DNA from: DATBSK01 sp964501785
Lineage (GTDB): Bacteria; Actinomycetota; Acidimicrobiia; IMCC26256; PALSA-555
Direction of reading: 5' to 3'
Assembly (NCBI GenBank): GCA_964501785.1
Contig: CAZCUD010000014.1
Coordinates: 50,289-114,288 of the forward strand
Length of the DNA stretch: 64,000 bases
Within the stretch, counting starts at the first letter, position 1. Each line of letters begins with the position of its first letter. Below the pieces are notes generated by a model that made no database searches, was not told the DNA's origin, and saw only the letters and a list, made by a program, of their open reading frames with translations. Made by a program: the position numbers and the translations under genes. Of this stretch, positions 24,016-31,968 are shown piece by piece.

Positions 24016-24483
24016 ATGAGCGAGCGGAACGACCGCGACGAGCTCGTGGAGCTCATGAGCCGCTACGCGAGCATGGCGGACACCCGGGACTGGGACGAGC
24101 TGCCGCGGTCGGTGCTGTGCGACGAGCTCACGTGTGACTTCAGCTCGCTCGGCGTGCCGGTGACGACGATGAGCCGTGACGAATGGTGTCGACAGAACCA
24201 ACGGGCGTTCGCCGGTTGGATCGCGACGCACCACGTGATCACCAACCATCGGATCGCCGTCGACGGAGACCGGGCCACGATCCGCGCGCACGTCCGCGCC
24301 GAGCACTGGGCTCCACCCGAGGTCGCGGCCGGCGGACCGAGCTGCTGGTTGGTGGTCGGCTTCTACGACGACGTCGCCGAACGGACTGCGGACGGATGGC
24401 GACTGAGCTCGGTCACGTTGACCGTGACCCACCAGGAGAACCAGCAGCTCCTCCGCGCGACGATGGCTGCGGATCCAGACTGA
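24016..24483 (+). CDS. SnoaL-like (NTF2-fold) protein
   Basis: A 155-residue protein with the NTF2-like pattern: the N-terminal helix RDELVELMSRYASMADTRDWDEL, then LTCDFSSLGVPVTTMSRDEW, then THHVITNHRIAVDGDRATIRAHVRAEHW, and the closing DGWRLSSVTLTVTHQEN. This is the SnoaL_4 or hydroxysteroid-isomerase-like group; members are enzymes or binding proteins of varied function. The ATG at 24016 is preceded by GAGGG; the GTG three bases earlier would be too close. An integrase remnant begins directly after its stop, so it lies at the edge of a disturbed region. Confidence 0.82.
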   Translation: MSERNDRDELVELMSRYASMADTRDWDELPRSVLCDELTCDFSSLGVPVTTMSRDEWCRQNQRAFAGWIATHHVITNHRIAVDGDRATIRAHVRAEHWAPPEVAAGGPSCWLVVGFYDDVAERTADGWRLSSVTLTVTHQENQQLLRATMAADPD

Positions 24484-24681
24484 GCCAGCGATGCCGCGGT
24501 CGACTCCCATGATCTGCGTCACACCTGCGCGTCTCTGCTGTTACAGGTCGAGGTGCACCCGAAGATCGTGCAGGAGATGCGCGGCCACTCCTCGATCGCG
24601 ATCACGCTCTACATCTACAGCCACGTGGTACCAGGGATGCAGGACGATGCGGTGCAGCGTCCCGACCGCGTCGTGTCTTGA
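24484..24681 (+). pseudogene. C-terminal remnant of a phage-type tyrosine integrase
   Basis: About 65 codons without a start, in the same frame as and directly after the SnoaL gene stop. The translation contains SHDLRHTCASLLL (the HxxR box of tyrosine recombinases), VQEMRGHSSIAITLYIYSHV (conserved H/S residues and the nucleophile tyrosine) and a normal stop at 24679. The N-terminal domain and the first catalytic arginine are missing, so this is a dead fragment. It marks a past integration about 900 bases from the 3' end of tRNA-Pro at 25567-25644, a common integrase target. Confidence 0.85.
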
Positions 24682-24733
24682 TGAGCCTCCGACCGCAGCA
24701 ATCGGCGTGCGGACAGTCGACCTTACGCGTGCC

Positions 24734-25429
24734 CTATTGCGCGACGCGGTCGGCGGCTGCGTTCACGGCTGAGGTAAGTGCCGCGACGGTGTCTGGATCG
24801 ACAGGAACCTGCGAGAAGATCAAGGATGTCGCGAGGATCCCGCCGTTCCTGACGAGAGCGGCGCCGGTGTAGAGCGTCTGGCCTTGTACTTCGATGGTTG
24901 CGGTCTGCGCGAACCGTTGATCACCAACGGGGGGCACCTCGACGATCTCGGGGTTCACCGTTTGCGTCGTACCTTGATTCGTTGTCGATTCGTAGGGCGC
25001 GCAGCCCGGACGTGCATCCGCCAATGTGGCATCCATGAATCGGGTTGCCTCCACCTCGCCGAGCGACACGACGCTGCTCACGAGGTCGAGTGCATTGCTC
25101 GAGAGCACCCCCACGGCGCCCTTCGACAGGTCAGGTTGCTCAATCGGCGCGCCACACGGGGCGCGCGGGTCAGGGTTTTCGAACAGGGGGGCGTCCGCCG
25201 TCGGGGTGGTCGTCAGTTTCGGAAGCCCTGGCACCTCGGCCAGGTCGCGGAGCGTGACGAGGCCGGGTTCGAGCTTCTTGGCTCCGGACTGGATCTGCGG
25301 GGTGTTGCTCTCGACTGTTGTGTCGCCGCCTGAACACGCTGCAGCCGAGCAGGCGATGACCAGCGCAACGATCGGTAGGCGAAACCTTTCCGGCGACGAC
25401 CTAGAAGTCAGGAGGCAGTTCTTCCCCAA
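24734..25429 (-). CDS. Putative lipoprotein, possible PknH-like sensor domain
   Basis: About 231 residues. The leader FRLPIVALVIACSAAACSGGD has a lipobox (AAAC) predicting lipidation of that cysteine and anchoring outside the membrane. The mature part has two well-spaced cysteines (RAPCGAPIE and RPGCAPYE) and an alpha/beta pattern ending ALVRNGGILATSLIFSQVP. It resembles sensor-type domains of mycobacterial lipoproteins and PknH, a weak match. No ATG or GTG fits; a TTG at 25429 has TACGCT eight bases upstream. Base composition is lower in G+C than its neighbours (three sampled lines gave 60-67%). It lies between the integrase remnant and tRNA-Pro, suggesting acquisition by transfer. Confidence 0.7.
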   Translation of the reverse strand: MGKNCLLTSRSSPERFRLPIVALVIACSAAACSGGDTTVESNTPQIQSGAKKLEPGLVTLRDLAEVPGLPKLTTTPTADAPLFENPDPRAPCGAPIEQPDLSKGAVGVLSSNALDLVSSVVSLGEVEATRFMDATLADARPGCAPYESTTNQGTTQTVNPEIVEVPPVGDQRFAQTATIEVQGQTLYTGAALVRNGGILATSLIFSQVPVDPDTVAALTSAVNAAADRVAQ

Positions 25430-25437
25430 GGAAACGG

Positions 25438-25443
25438 AGCGTA
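25438..25443 (-). promoter_or_regulatory. Candidate -10 element, lipoprotein gene
   Basis: TACGCT on the minus strand, eight bases before the proposed TTG start at 25429. Confidence 0.35.
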
Positions 25444-25566
25444 CGTGCGGTTTGGCGCGACCGCCTACTGCCGGGCCGACTGTGGTTCGCGCTGTCAATC
25501 CGCTGTGATCGCGCTCTTCCGAGTGCACGATACGCGCATGAACAGCGCGCCGGCCTGCCACTTCGT

Positions 25567-25644
25567 TGGTCGGGCTGCCGGGACTCGAACCCGGGACCTT
25601 CGGTCCCCCAGACCGACGCGCTAACCAAGCTGCGCCACAGCCCG
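25567..25644 (-). tRNA. tRNA-Pro (anticodon GGG), CCA encoded
   Basis: The minus strand folds as a cloverleaf. The seven-base acceptor stem is CGGGCTG paired with CAGCCCG. The anticodon stem TCGGT/ACCGA encloses the seven-base loop CTGGGGG with anticodon GGG. The T arm is CCGGGTTCGAGTCCCGG, and ACCA is encoded at the 3' end. Its 3' end points towards the lipoprotein gene and the integrase remnant. Confidence 0.96.
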
Positions 25645-25674
25645 TCGCCGTCTTCGCGACGGCGGCAGCCGATG

Positions 25675-25680
25675 ATGCTA
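25675..25680 (-). promoter_or_regulatory. Candidate -10 element, tRNA-Pro
   Basis: TAGCAT on the minus strand about 30 bases upstream of the tRNA 5' end. Predicted +1 is about 24 bases before the mature tRNA. Confidence 0.35.
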
Positions 25681-25750
25681 CCCGCCGACCTCGCGGCAGC
25701 CCGAGTGAGGTGCGCGCCACCGATACGGTGACCCGCGTGCCCGTCCCCCG

Positions 25751-25756
25751 TATGGT
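25751..25756 (+). promoter_or_regulatory. Candidate -10 element, RibD-C reductase gene
   Basis: TATGGT, 43 bases before the GTG at 25800. The leader would carry the AGGAG ribosome-binding site. Confidence 0.4.
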
Positions 25757-25799
25757 CGGGTGCGATGACGTCGAGAGCGGCGGCGTTCGAGGAGCGACG

Positions 25800-26390
25800 G
25801 TGGCGAAGCTGATCTACGCGTCGAACATGTCCCTCGACGGCTTCACCGAGGACGAGCACGGCGGCTTCGACTGGGCGCCCCCGGACGACGAGGTCTTCGT
25901 CTTCATCACCGGGCTCATGGGCTCAGCCGGCACGTACCTCTACGGACGCCGCATGTACGAGACGCTCGCCGTGTGGGAGACCGACGCCGCCCTCGCGACG
26001 CGGTCGGACCTCGCCGCCGACTACGCCCGCGCCTGGCAGGCGGCGGACAAGATCGTCTTCTCCTCGACTCTGGCGGCACCGATCACCGCGAGGACTCGGC
26101 TCGAACGCCACTTCGATGTCGGCGCCGTACGCGAGCTGAAGGCCACCGCCGGCGACGATCTCCTGGTCGGAGGCCCGAACCTCGCCCGACAGGCGCTCGA
26201 CGCCGGGCTGGTCGACGAGCTCGCCCTGTTCGTCTGGCCGGTCGTCCTCGGCGGCCGCAACCCCGCGCTGCCGACCGATGCGCGCGTCGACCTGGAGCTC
26301 CTCGACGAGCACCGGTTCGGCGGCGGTGCGGTCCACCTCCGGTACCGCGTCGAGGGGCGACCATCCGCAGCCGGGACGCCGACGTCGTGA
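25800..26390 (+). CDS. Dihydrofolate reductase family / RibD C-terminal domain protein
   Basis: A 196-residue stand-alone RibD_C domain protein. The start AKLIYASNMSLDGFTEDEHGGFDWA, then GTYLYGRRMYETLAVWE, DKIVFSSTL and DDLLVGGPNLARQALDAGLVDELALFVWPVVLGGRNPALP are standard for this NADPH-dependent reductase fold. Such proteins are widespread in actinobacteria and their substrates are mostly unknown; dihydrofolate reduction is not implied. The GTG at 25800 has AGGAG five bases upstream. It is transcribed away from tRNA-Pro. The 193 bases to the next gene hold no gene I can see. Confidence 0.9.
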   Translation: MAKLIYASNMSLDGFTEDEHGGFDWAPPDDEVFVFITGLMGSAGTYLYGRRMYETLAVWETDAALATRSDLAADYARAWQAADKIVFSSTLAAPITARTRLERHFDVGAVRELKATAGDDLLVGGPNLARQALDAGLVDELALFVWPVVLGGRNPALPTDARVDLELLDEHRFGGGAVHLRYRVEGRPSAAGTPTS

Positions 26391-26566
26391 CCGCGACGAA
26401 CGGCTTCGAGCGCGCCGTCCCCTGATCGACCGCGCCACGTCGCCTCCGCGACGCTCCGACGCGCGCATGTGACACCGAGCCCGCGTTCGCGTGACGTCGT
26501 CCGACGTGCGGCGGTCGACGAACCCTGACCGCGGACCCGGCGATGCGCGTCCGACTGTCACACCCC

Positions 26567-26591
26567 CCTGTCATCCTGACGGCATGACAGG
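26567..26591. repeat. Perfect 8-base inverted repeat across the HNH gene start
   Basis: CCTGTCAT and ATGACAGG are separated by nine bases, and the right arm begins with the ATG start codon at 26584. The left arm overlaps the proposed -10 element. It could be an operator or, in a longer mRNA, a hairpin hiding the start codon. Confidence 0.7.
26572..26577 (+). promoter_or_regulatory. Candidate leaderless -10 element, HNH gene
   Basis: CATCCT, six bases (GACGGC) before the ATG at 26584. It overlaps the left half of the inverted repeat. Confidence 0.35.
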
Positions 26592-27741
26592 TCACGACAC
26601 GCGCGAGCTGCGCACCGAGCTGGAGAAGTGGGCGCGCAGCTACGAGCCCGGGCTCTACGACGGTGAGGGCGCGAGGCGCCAGCTGCGTGACGTCGCGCGC
26701 ATGAAGGCGATCGTCGCCTCCGTCGAGACCCGCCTCGCCCGACGCGTGGCCGAGTCACAAGCCTGGCGCCGCGGCGGGCACAAGACGCCCGCTCACGCGA
26801 TCGCGTCGACCACCGGCACGAGCGTCGGCGAAGCCAACCGGGTCCTCGACACGGCGAAGCGGCTCGAAGACCTCCCCGACACCGCGGACGCGTTCACGTC
26901 GGGGAAGGTGACCCAGCCGCAAGCCCACGAGATCGCGTCCGCGGCGAGCGACGTGCCCGAGGCCGAGCGAGACCTGCTCGCGACCGCGCGCGAGCGCAAC
27001 CACGCACAGCTCCGCGAGCACGCCGCGCGGGTGCGGGCGTCGGTGCGCGACATGAAGGAGCGTGAGCGTCACGCCCACGCACAGCGGCGCCTGCGCACCT
27101 ACACCGATGCCGAGGGCTTCTGGCACCTCCACGCGAAGGGCGCGCCGTCCGACGGGGCCCGGATCGAGGCCCGGCTGAATGCCGAGGCCGACCTCGTGTT
27201 CGCCGAAGCACGCAAAGCCGGGGTGCGCGAATCACGCGAGGCCTACCGGTTCGACGCCCTCGTTCGAGCGCTCGAGGGCGCCACGGGCGTCGAGCGGGCG
27301 CCGGCCACCGCGCACGTCTACGTCAACGTCGACGCCGACCTGCTCACGGGCTACGGCGACCGGCCCGGGGCTCGGTGCGAGATCAAGGGCATCGGCCCGG
27401 TGCCGGTCGACATCGCCCGGGAGTACCTCGGCGACTCCATCCTCACGGTGCTGGTCAAGCGCGGCGTCGACGTCATCACGATCGCCCACGACGGCACGAA
27501 GTCGATGCCCGCGGCGGTGCGCCGGGCCGTCCTCGTCCGCGACCAGGTGTGCGTCGTCGACACCTGCGCGGCGCCCGCCAGCCAGATCCACCACGTCGAC
27601 TGGCGATCACATGGTGGCGTCCACTCGGTCACCAACTGCCGCGGGCTCTGCCACTGGTGCCACAAGCTCGTCCACTACGAGGGCTACGAGCTCGAACCCC
27701 ACGGCGACGGGTCGTTTCGACTCCGCGCACCGCCGCCATGA
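26584..27741 (+). CDS. DUF222/HNH endonuclease domain protein (13E12-repeat type)
   Basis: A 385-residue protein. The N-terminal two thirds is a helical DUF222-type region (VASVETRLARRVAESQAWRRGGHKTPAHAIASTTGTSVGEANRVLDTAKRL pattern). The C-terminal HNH domain has two CxxC-like pairs and the catalytic core QIHHVDWRSHGG, NCRGLCHWCHKLVHY. Actinobacterial genomes often carry many copies of this family, first seen as the 13E12 repeat of M. tuberculosis; they are thought to be mobile or selfish. It sits between the RibD-C gene and the conserved der block, so it is probably a lineage-specific insertion. Confidence 0.9.
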   Translation: MTGHDTRELRTELEKWARSYEPGLYDGEGARRQLRDVARMKAIVASVETRLARRVAESQAWRRGGHKTPAHAIASTTGTSVGEANRVLDTAKRLEDLPDTADAFTSGKVTQPQAHEIASAASDVPEAERDLLATARERNHAQLREHAARVRASVRDMKERERHAHAQRRLRTYTDAEGFWHLHAKGAPSDGARIEARLNAEADLVFAEARKAGVRESREAYRFDALVRALEGATGVERAPATAHVYVNVDADLLTGYGDRPGARCEIKGIGPVPVDIAREYLGDSILTVLVKRGVDVITIAHDGTKSMPAAVRRAVLVRDQVCVVDTCAAPASQIHHVDWRSHGGVHSVTNCRGLCHWCHKLVHYEGYELEPHGDGSFRLRAPPP

Positions 27742-27791
27742 AGCCGACGAGCCGAGCGCGCGAGCGCAAGTCGATCGACATCCGAGATCGT

Positions 27792-28064
27792 TCAGAGCTG
27801 GTCGACGAGCCACTCCAGTCCCTGGAACGCGCGATACCCGAGGTAGATCGCGAACACGCCGAGCACTGCCTTCACGTGCCACGGGATCTCGCGCCGCCGC
27901 TTCGTCTCGTCGCCCGATCCGGCATCGCCCGAGGCGTCGAGGTCGTCGGTCGCGACCCTCGCCGCTCTCCCCGGGTCGACCGGCCGGCCGCAGCGCGGGC
28001 ACGTCCCCTCCGTGGTCACGGTCGAGGGCGACAGGAACCGATCGCAGGCGTCGCACCACGGCAT
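27792..28064 (-). CDS. Small zinc-ribbon membrane protein
   Basis: A 90-residue protein with an N-terminal four-cysteine zinc ribbon (CDACDRF...CPRCGRPVD), a charged linker and one C-terminal transmembrane segment (VKAVLGVFAIYLGYRAFQGLEWLV). The ATG comes three bases after the der stop, so it is co-transcribed with der and the DUF512 gene. Similar zinc-ribbon/TM proteins occur after der in related actinobacteria as far as I recall; the function is unknown. Confidence 0.75.
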   Translation of the reverse strand: MPWCDACDRFLSPSTVTTEGTCPRCGRPVDPGRAARVATDDLDASGDAGSGDETKRRREIPWHVKAVLGVFAIYLGYRAFQGLEWLVDQL

Positions 28065-28067
28065 CGC

Positions 28068-29414
28068 TCAGCCGCTCCGGCGCCGCACGCGCAGCTTGAT
28101 CGGCGTCGGCCCGAGGTCGAGGCCCTCCCGGAGCTTCCGCTCGAGGTAGCGCAAGTAGGTCTGCGACAGCTCGTGGCTGACGAAGAGGGTGAACGTCGGC
28201 GGATCGGTCGCACCCTGGGTCGCGTAGAGGATGCGGGGCCGGTGTCGCTTCACCGCGGGCGGCGGGTGCGCCTGCTGCGCCTCCTGGAGCAAGCGGTTGA
28301 GTGCCGCGGTCGGCACGCGCCGGTGGTAGGCCTCCTCGGCCTCGCGCAGCGCGGGCAGCACGTCCTTGACCTTGCGGCCGGTCTTCGCCGACAGCTTCAG
28401 CACCGGTGCGTACCCGAGGAAGCCGAGGCGGTCGTGCACGTCCTCGAGCACCTGCTTGCGCTCGTCGGCGTCCTCGAGCAGGTCCCACTTGTTCAGCACC
28501 ACGACGATCGCAGTGCCCGCCCCGTCCACCCGTTCGGCGAGGCGCTGGTCCTGGTGGGTCACGCCCGCGCTGGCGTCGATGACGAAGAGCGCGGCGTCGG
28601 CCCGGTCCACGGCCTCGAGCGCACGCAGCAGCCCGTAGTACTCGGTCGACTCGTCGATGCGGGTGCGCCGGCGCATGCCGGCGGTGTCGACGAAGCGCAG
28701 CCGCCCTTCGGGAGTGTCGACGACCGTGTCGATCGCGTCGCGTGTCGTGCCCGGTGCGTCGTGCACGACCGCCCGCTCGTCGCCGACGAGGCGGTTGAAG
28801 AGGGTCGACTTGCCGACGTTGGGACGACCGACGATCGCCACTGCGAACGCGCCGTCGTCGGCCTCCGCGTCGGCATCGTCCTCGGGTCCGGGCTCGGGCG
28901 GCAGCGCCGCGACCACTGCGTCGAGCAGGTCACCGGTCCCCCGCCCGTGCATCGCGGAGATCGGGTGCGGGGTACCGAGGCCCATCCGGTCGAACATCCA
29001 GGCGTCGGCCTCGCGCCGGTCGTCGTCCACCTTGTTCACCGCCACCAGCACAGGCTTGCCCGAGCGGCGCAGCACGCGGGCGACCGCGTCGTCCTCCTCG
29101 AGCGCACCGACGGTGGTGTCGACGACGCAGATCACCACGTCGGCCATCGCGATGGCCCGCTCGGCCTGCTCGCTCACCTGCCGGGTGAGCACGGCCGGGT
29201 CGTCGGTCGCGGCCGACGCCGGCAGCCAGCCGCCGGTGTCGACGACGAGGAACGAACGGCCCGCCCACGAGGCCTCGAGCTCCTTGCGGTCGCGGGTCAC
29301 CCCGGGCCGCTCCTCCACGATCGCGGCGCGGCGCCCCACGATGCGGTTGACGAGGGTCGACTTGCCCACGTTGGGGCGGCCGACGATCGCGACCACCGGC
29401 AGCGGTGCGGTCAT
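28068..29414 (-). CDS. der: GTPase Der (EngA), ribosome assembly
   Basis: A 448-residue essential GTPase for 50S subunit maturation. Two G domains in tandem each have GRPNVGKST P-loops (about residues 11 and 180), DTGG/DTAG G3 motifs and NKVD/NKWD G4 motifs. A C-terminal KH-like domain follows (RRVPTAALNRLLQEAQQAHPPP, then RPRILYATQGATDPPTFTLFVSHE). The acidic linker EPGPEDDADAEADDG separates the G domains. Its ATG overlaps the DUF512 stop by four bases. In M. tuberculosis engA follows cmk; here ispH, plsC and DUF512 lie between. Confidence 0.97.
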   Translation of the reverse strand: MTAPLPVVAIVGRPNVGKSTLVNRIVGRRAAIVEERPGVTRDRKELEASWAGRSFLVVDTGGWLPASAATDDPAVLTRQVSEQAERAIAMADVVICVVDTTVGALEEDDAVARVLRRSGKPVLVAVNKVDDDRREADAWMFDRMGLGTPHPISAMHGRGTGDLLDAVVAALPPEPGPEDDADAEADDGAFAVAIVGRPNVGKSTLFNRLVGDERAVVHDAPGTTRDAIDTVVDTPEGRLRFVDTAGMRRRTRIDESTEYYGLLRALEAVDRADAALFVIDASAGVTHQDQRLAERVDGAGTAIVVVLNKWDLLEDADERKQVLEDVHDRLGFLGYAPVLKLSAKTGRKVKDVLPALREAEEAYHRRVPTAALNRLLQEAQQAHPPPAVKRHRPRILYATQGATDPPTFTLFVSHELSQTYLRYLERKLREGLDLGPTPIKLRVRRRSG

Positions 29415-30799
29415 CGCAGCGCGGCGACGAGCGAGGCGCCGTCGGTGGCGACGACCTCCACTGGGCGGGGCAGATCGTCGGGCACGGTGTCGTCGAGGAA
29501 CCGACCTTCCGACAGCACGACGTCGGGGAGGAGGTAGCGATGCCCGGAAGGCTCGTCGGCGAGCGCCCGCGCGACGTCGGCCCCCGTGAGCAGCCCGGTC
29601 ACCGCGATGTTGCCGCCGAAGTAGTCGTTCTTCACCGGCAGCGTCCGCACCGGCACTCCCGCCGCGTCGCTGAGGCCCGGCACGAGCGGCGCGAGCACGC
29701 GCTCGCCGTACTCCCCCGTCACGATCGCGATCGGTGCCGAGCGGTCGGGCATCGGCGCGCGCTCGTCGGTCACGCGCAGCGCTCGGTAGCCCGACGCGGG
29801 CGCGCCGTCGACCCAGGCGAAGAACCCCGAGCGGGTGCCGGTCGTGACGACGTCCTCGCCGGCGAGGGCCGACTCGACCTCGCGCACGAAGGTGGTCGCC
29901 ATGCCGATGCCGTTCTCGTGCTGGGTGAGCACGCCGTCGTCGTCGGGCTCGTACTCGTCGAAGGTCGGGAACGGGCGTCCGGCGAGCAGGTAGAGCTCGT
30001 CGGCGGCGTAGACGAGCCGGCGTCCGAGCGCGTCGAGGTAGCGCTGCTGCCAACGAGCGATCGTGTCGAGGGCGTCGGCGGCTCCCTCGGGCGTGCACTC
30101 GCGCAGCTCGGGCTCGCGCGAGTGCGCGCTGATGCCCACCGGCACGACGCCGAGCGAGGCGAGCCGCGGGAACCGGTCGAGCACCCCGAGGAGCGTGTCG
30201 TCGAGCGCGGGGCCGTCGTTGATCCCCGGGCACAGCACGACCTGGCCGTGCACGGTCACGCCGGCGTCGAGCAGCGCACCGAGCCAGCGCAGGCTGGTCG
30301 CACCGCGACGGTTCCGCAGCAGCCGGGCCCGCAGGTCGGGGTCGGTGGCGTGGATGCTCACGTAGAGCGGGCCGAGGCGCTCGGTGACCACCCGCTCCAG
30401 GTCGGCCTCGGTGAAGCGGGTGAGCGTCGTGAAGTTCCCGTACAGGAACGAGAGCCGGTAGTCGTCGTCCTGGAGCGACAGGCTCGGCCGCATGCCCTTC
30501 GGGAGCTGGAAGATGAAGCAGAACGGGCAGTGGTTGTCGCAGGTGCGCACCTGGTCGAACACCGCGCTCGCGAGGTCGATCCCGAGCGGGGTGCCCTCGG
30601 GCTTCTCCACGGTGAGGACGCGTTCGAGCCCGCCACGTCGGATCTCGAGCTCGACGTGCGGCTCGTCGGCTTGGAGCTGGTAGCGGATCACGTCGCGCAC
30701 CGCCTCACCGTTGACGCTGAGCAGCTCGTCCCCGGCGAGGAGGCCGGCGGAGGCGGCAGGCGAGTCGGACGCGACCGCCACCACGCGGGCGGTCGGCAT
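29411..30799 (-). CDS. PDZ-radical SAM-DUF512 protein
   Basis: A 462-residue protein of a conserved but uncharacterised family. The N-terminal PDZ-like region (VASDSPAASAGLLAGDELLSVNGE) is followed by a radical SAM cluster motif CDNHCPFCFI (about 88-97) and YVSIHATDPDLRARLL, then a C-terminal DUF512 domain (ITGEYGERVLAPL, NDYFGGNIAVTGLLTG). Such proteins are regularly next to der, and a role in RNA or ribosome modification has been suggested from that linkage alone. TAGACT ends six bases before the ATG, indicating a leaderless mRNA. Confidence 0.9.
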   Translation of the reverse strand: MPTARVVAVASDSPAASAGLLAGDELLSVNGEAVRDVIRYQLQADEPHVELEIRRGGLERVLTVEKPEGTPLGIDLASAVFDQVRTCDNHCPFCFIFQLPKGMRPSLSLQDDDYRLSFLYGNFTTLTRFTEADLERVVTERLGPLYVSIHATDPDLRARLLRNRRGATSLRWLGALLDAGVTVHGQVVLCPGINDGPALDDTLLGVLDRFPRLASLGVVPVGISAHSREPELRECTPEGAADALDTIARWQQRYLDALGRRLVYAADELYLLAGRPFPTFDEYEPDDDGVLTQHENGIGMATTFVREVESALAGEDVVTTGTRSGFFAWVDGAPASGYRALRVTDERAPMPDRSAPIAIVTGEYGERVLAPLVPGLSDAAGVPVRTLPVKNDYFGGNIAVTGLLTGADVARALADEPSGHRYLLPDVVLSEGRFLDDTVPDDLPRPVEVVATDGASLVAALR

Positions 30800-30805
30800 G
30801 CGACG

Positions 30806-30811
30806 AGTCTA
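30806..30811 (-). promoter_or_regulatory. Candidate leaderless -10 element, DUF512-der unit
   Basis: TAGACT on the minus strand, six bases (CGTCGC) before the ATG at 30799. Confidence 0.55.
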
Positions 30812-30888
30812 CGGAAGCCCGAGCCGTCGGCTCCGCGCGTGGTCGGCGGGAGCCGGCGCTCGCGTGCGGCCCCCAGCGCGATCCCTCG

Positions 30889-30894
30889 TAGCCT
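30889..30894 (+). promoter_or_regulatory. Candidate leaderless -10 element, ispH
   Basis: TAGCCT, six bases (GGTGAC) before the GTG at 30901. It faces the divergent DUF512 promoter about 80 bases away. Confidence 0.55.
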
Positions 30895-30900
30895 GGTGAC

Positions 30901-31968
30901 GTGCCGATCGAACGAGTGCTGCTCGCCGAGCCCCGCGGCTTCTGCGCGGGGGTCGAGATGGCGATCAAGGCCCTCGCGTGGATGGTGCGCACGTTCGAGC
31001 CGCCCGTCTACTGCTACCACGAGATCGTCCACAACCGGTTGGTGGTCGATCGCTTCGAGCGCCTCGGCGTGGTCTTCGTCGACGCGGTCGACGAGGTGCC
31101 CGCGGGCGCGCCCCTCATGCTCTCGGCGCACGGCAGCGCGCCCGAGGTCGTGGAGGCGGCGCGCCAGCGCGACCGCTTCGTGGTGAACGCGGTCTGCCCG
31201 CTCGTGACCAAGGTCCACCACGAGGCGAAGGTCCGGGCCAAGAAAGGCTTCACCATCCTCTACGTCGGCCACGAGGGCCACGACGAAGCCGTCGGCACGC
31301 TCGCCGTCGCCCCCGACGCGATGCGCCTGGTCGAGCACGAGGCCGACGTCGAGGCGACCATCGCCACGGTCGACGACCCGGAGCGGGTCGCGCTGCTGGC
31401 GCAGACCACTCTCTCCCTCCAGGACTGGGAGGGCATCAAGGACCGCGCGCGGGGCGCCTTCCCCGACCTGTGGACGGCGTCGCGCAACGACCTCTGCTTC
31501 GCGACGACGAACCGGCAGGCGGCGCTGCGCGAGCTGGCGGCTCGGGCCGACGCCGTCATCGTGATCGGGAGCTCCAACTCGTCTAACACCATCGCCCTGG
31601 CCAAGGTCGCCGAGGCGGCCGGCTGCCCGCTCGTGCTGCGCATCGACGGCCCCGAAGAGCTCGACCTGGCCCGGCTCGGTGACGCGACCGTCGTGGGCGT
31701 CACCGCCGGCGCGAGCGCGCCCGAAGACCTCGTGCAGGCAGTGATCGAGGAGCTCAGCCCGACCGATGGGGTCGAGGCGGTCTTCGTCACCGACGAGGAG
31801 GAGTACTTCCCGCCGCCACGCGAGCTGCGCGAGCTCGTCCCGACGCTCGACGCGGTCGCGGCGCTGGCCTTCGGGGGCGACCCGTCGGCGGGTCGGGAGT
31901 CGCGCGGGCCGTTCAGCGACGACCGCAACGCCGACGCGTCAGACGTGCTCGCGAGCCTCGGGGGCTGA
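30901..31968 (+). CDS. ispH: 4-hydroxy-3-methylbut-2-enyl diphosphate reductase
   Basis: Last enzyme of the MEP isoprenoid pathway, a [4Fe-4S] reductase producing IPP and DMAPP. The three cluster cysteines are in RGFCAGV (residue 15), NAVCPLVTKVHHEA and NDLCFATTNRQ. Substrate-binding motifs YHEIVHN, SAHGSAP and SSNSSNT are present. The 355-residue length includes a C-terminal tail of about 30 residues beyond the usual end. Its 3' end overlaps the opposing plsC-like gene by 30 bases. It leads its own unit from a leaderless-type promoter. Confidence 0.96.
   Translation: MPIERVLLAEPRGFCAGVEMAIKALAWMVRTFEPPVYCYHEIVHNRLVVDRFERLGVVFVDAVDEVPAGAPLMLSAHGSAPEVVEAARQRDRFVVNAVCPLVTKVHHEAKVRAKKGFTILYVGHEGHDEAVGTLAVAPDAMRLVEHEADVEATIATVDDPERVALLAQTTLSLQDWEGIKDRARGAFPDLWTASRNDLCFATTNRQAALRELAARADAVIVIGSSNSSNTIALAKVAEAAGCPLVLRIDGPEELDLARLGDATVVGVTAGASAPEDLVQAVIEELSPTDGVEAVFVTDEEEYFPPPRELRELVPTLDAVAALAFGGDPSAGRESRGPFSDDRNADASDVLASLGG

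Noticed and set aside
24380..25560. Second copy of the tRNA-Pro 3' end (attachment-site repeat)
   Set aside because: Read through for the T-arm sequence and found no clear match between the integrase remnant and the tRNA.
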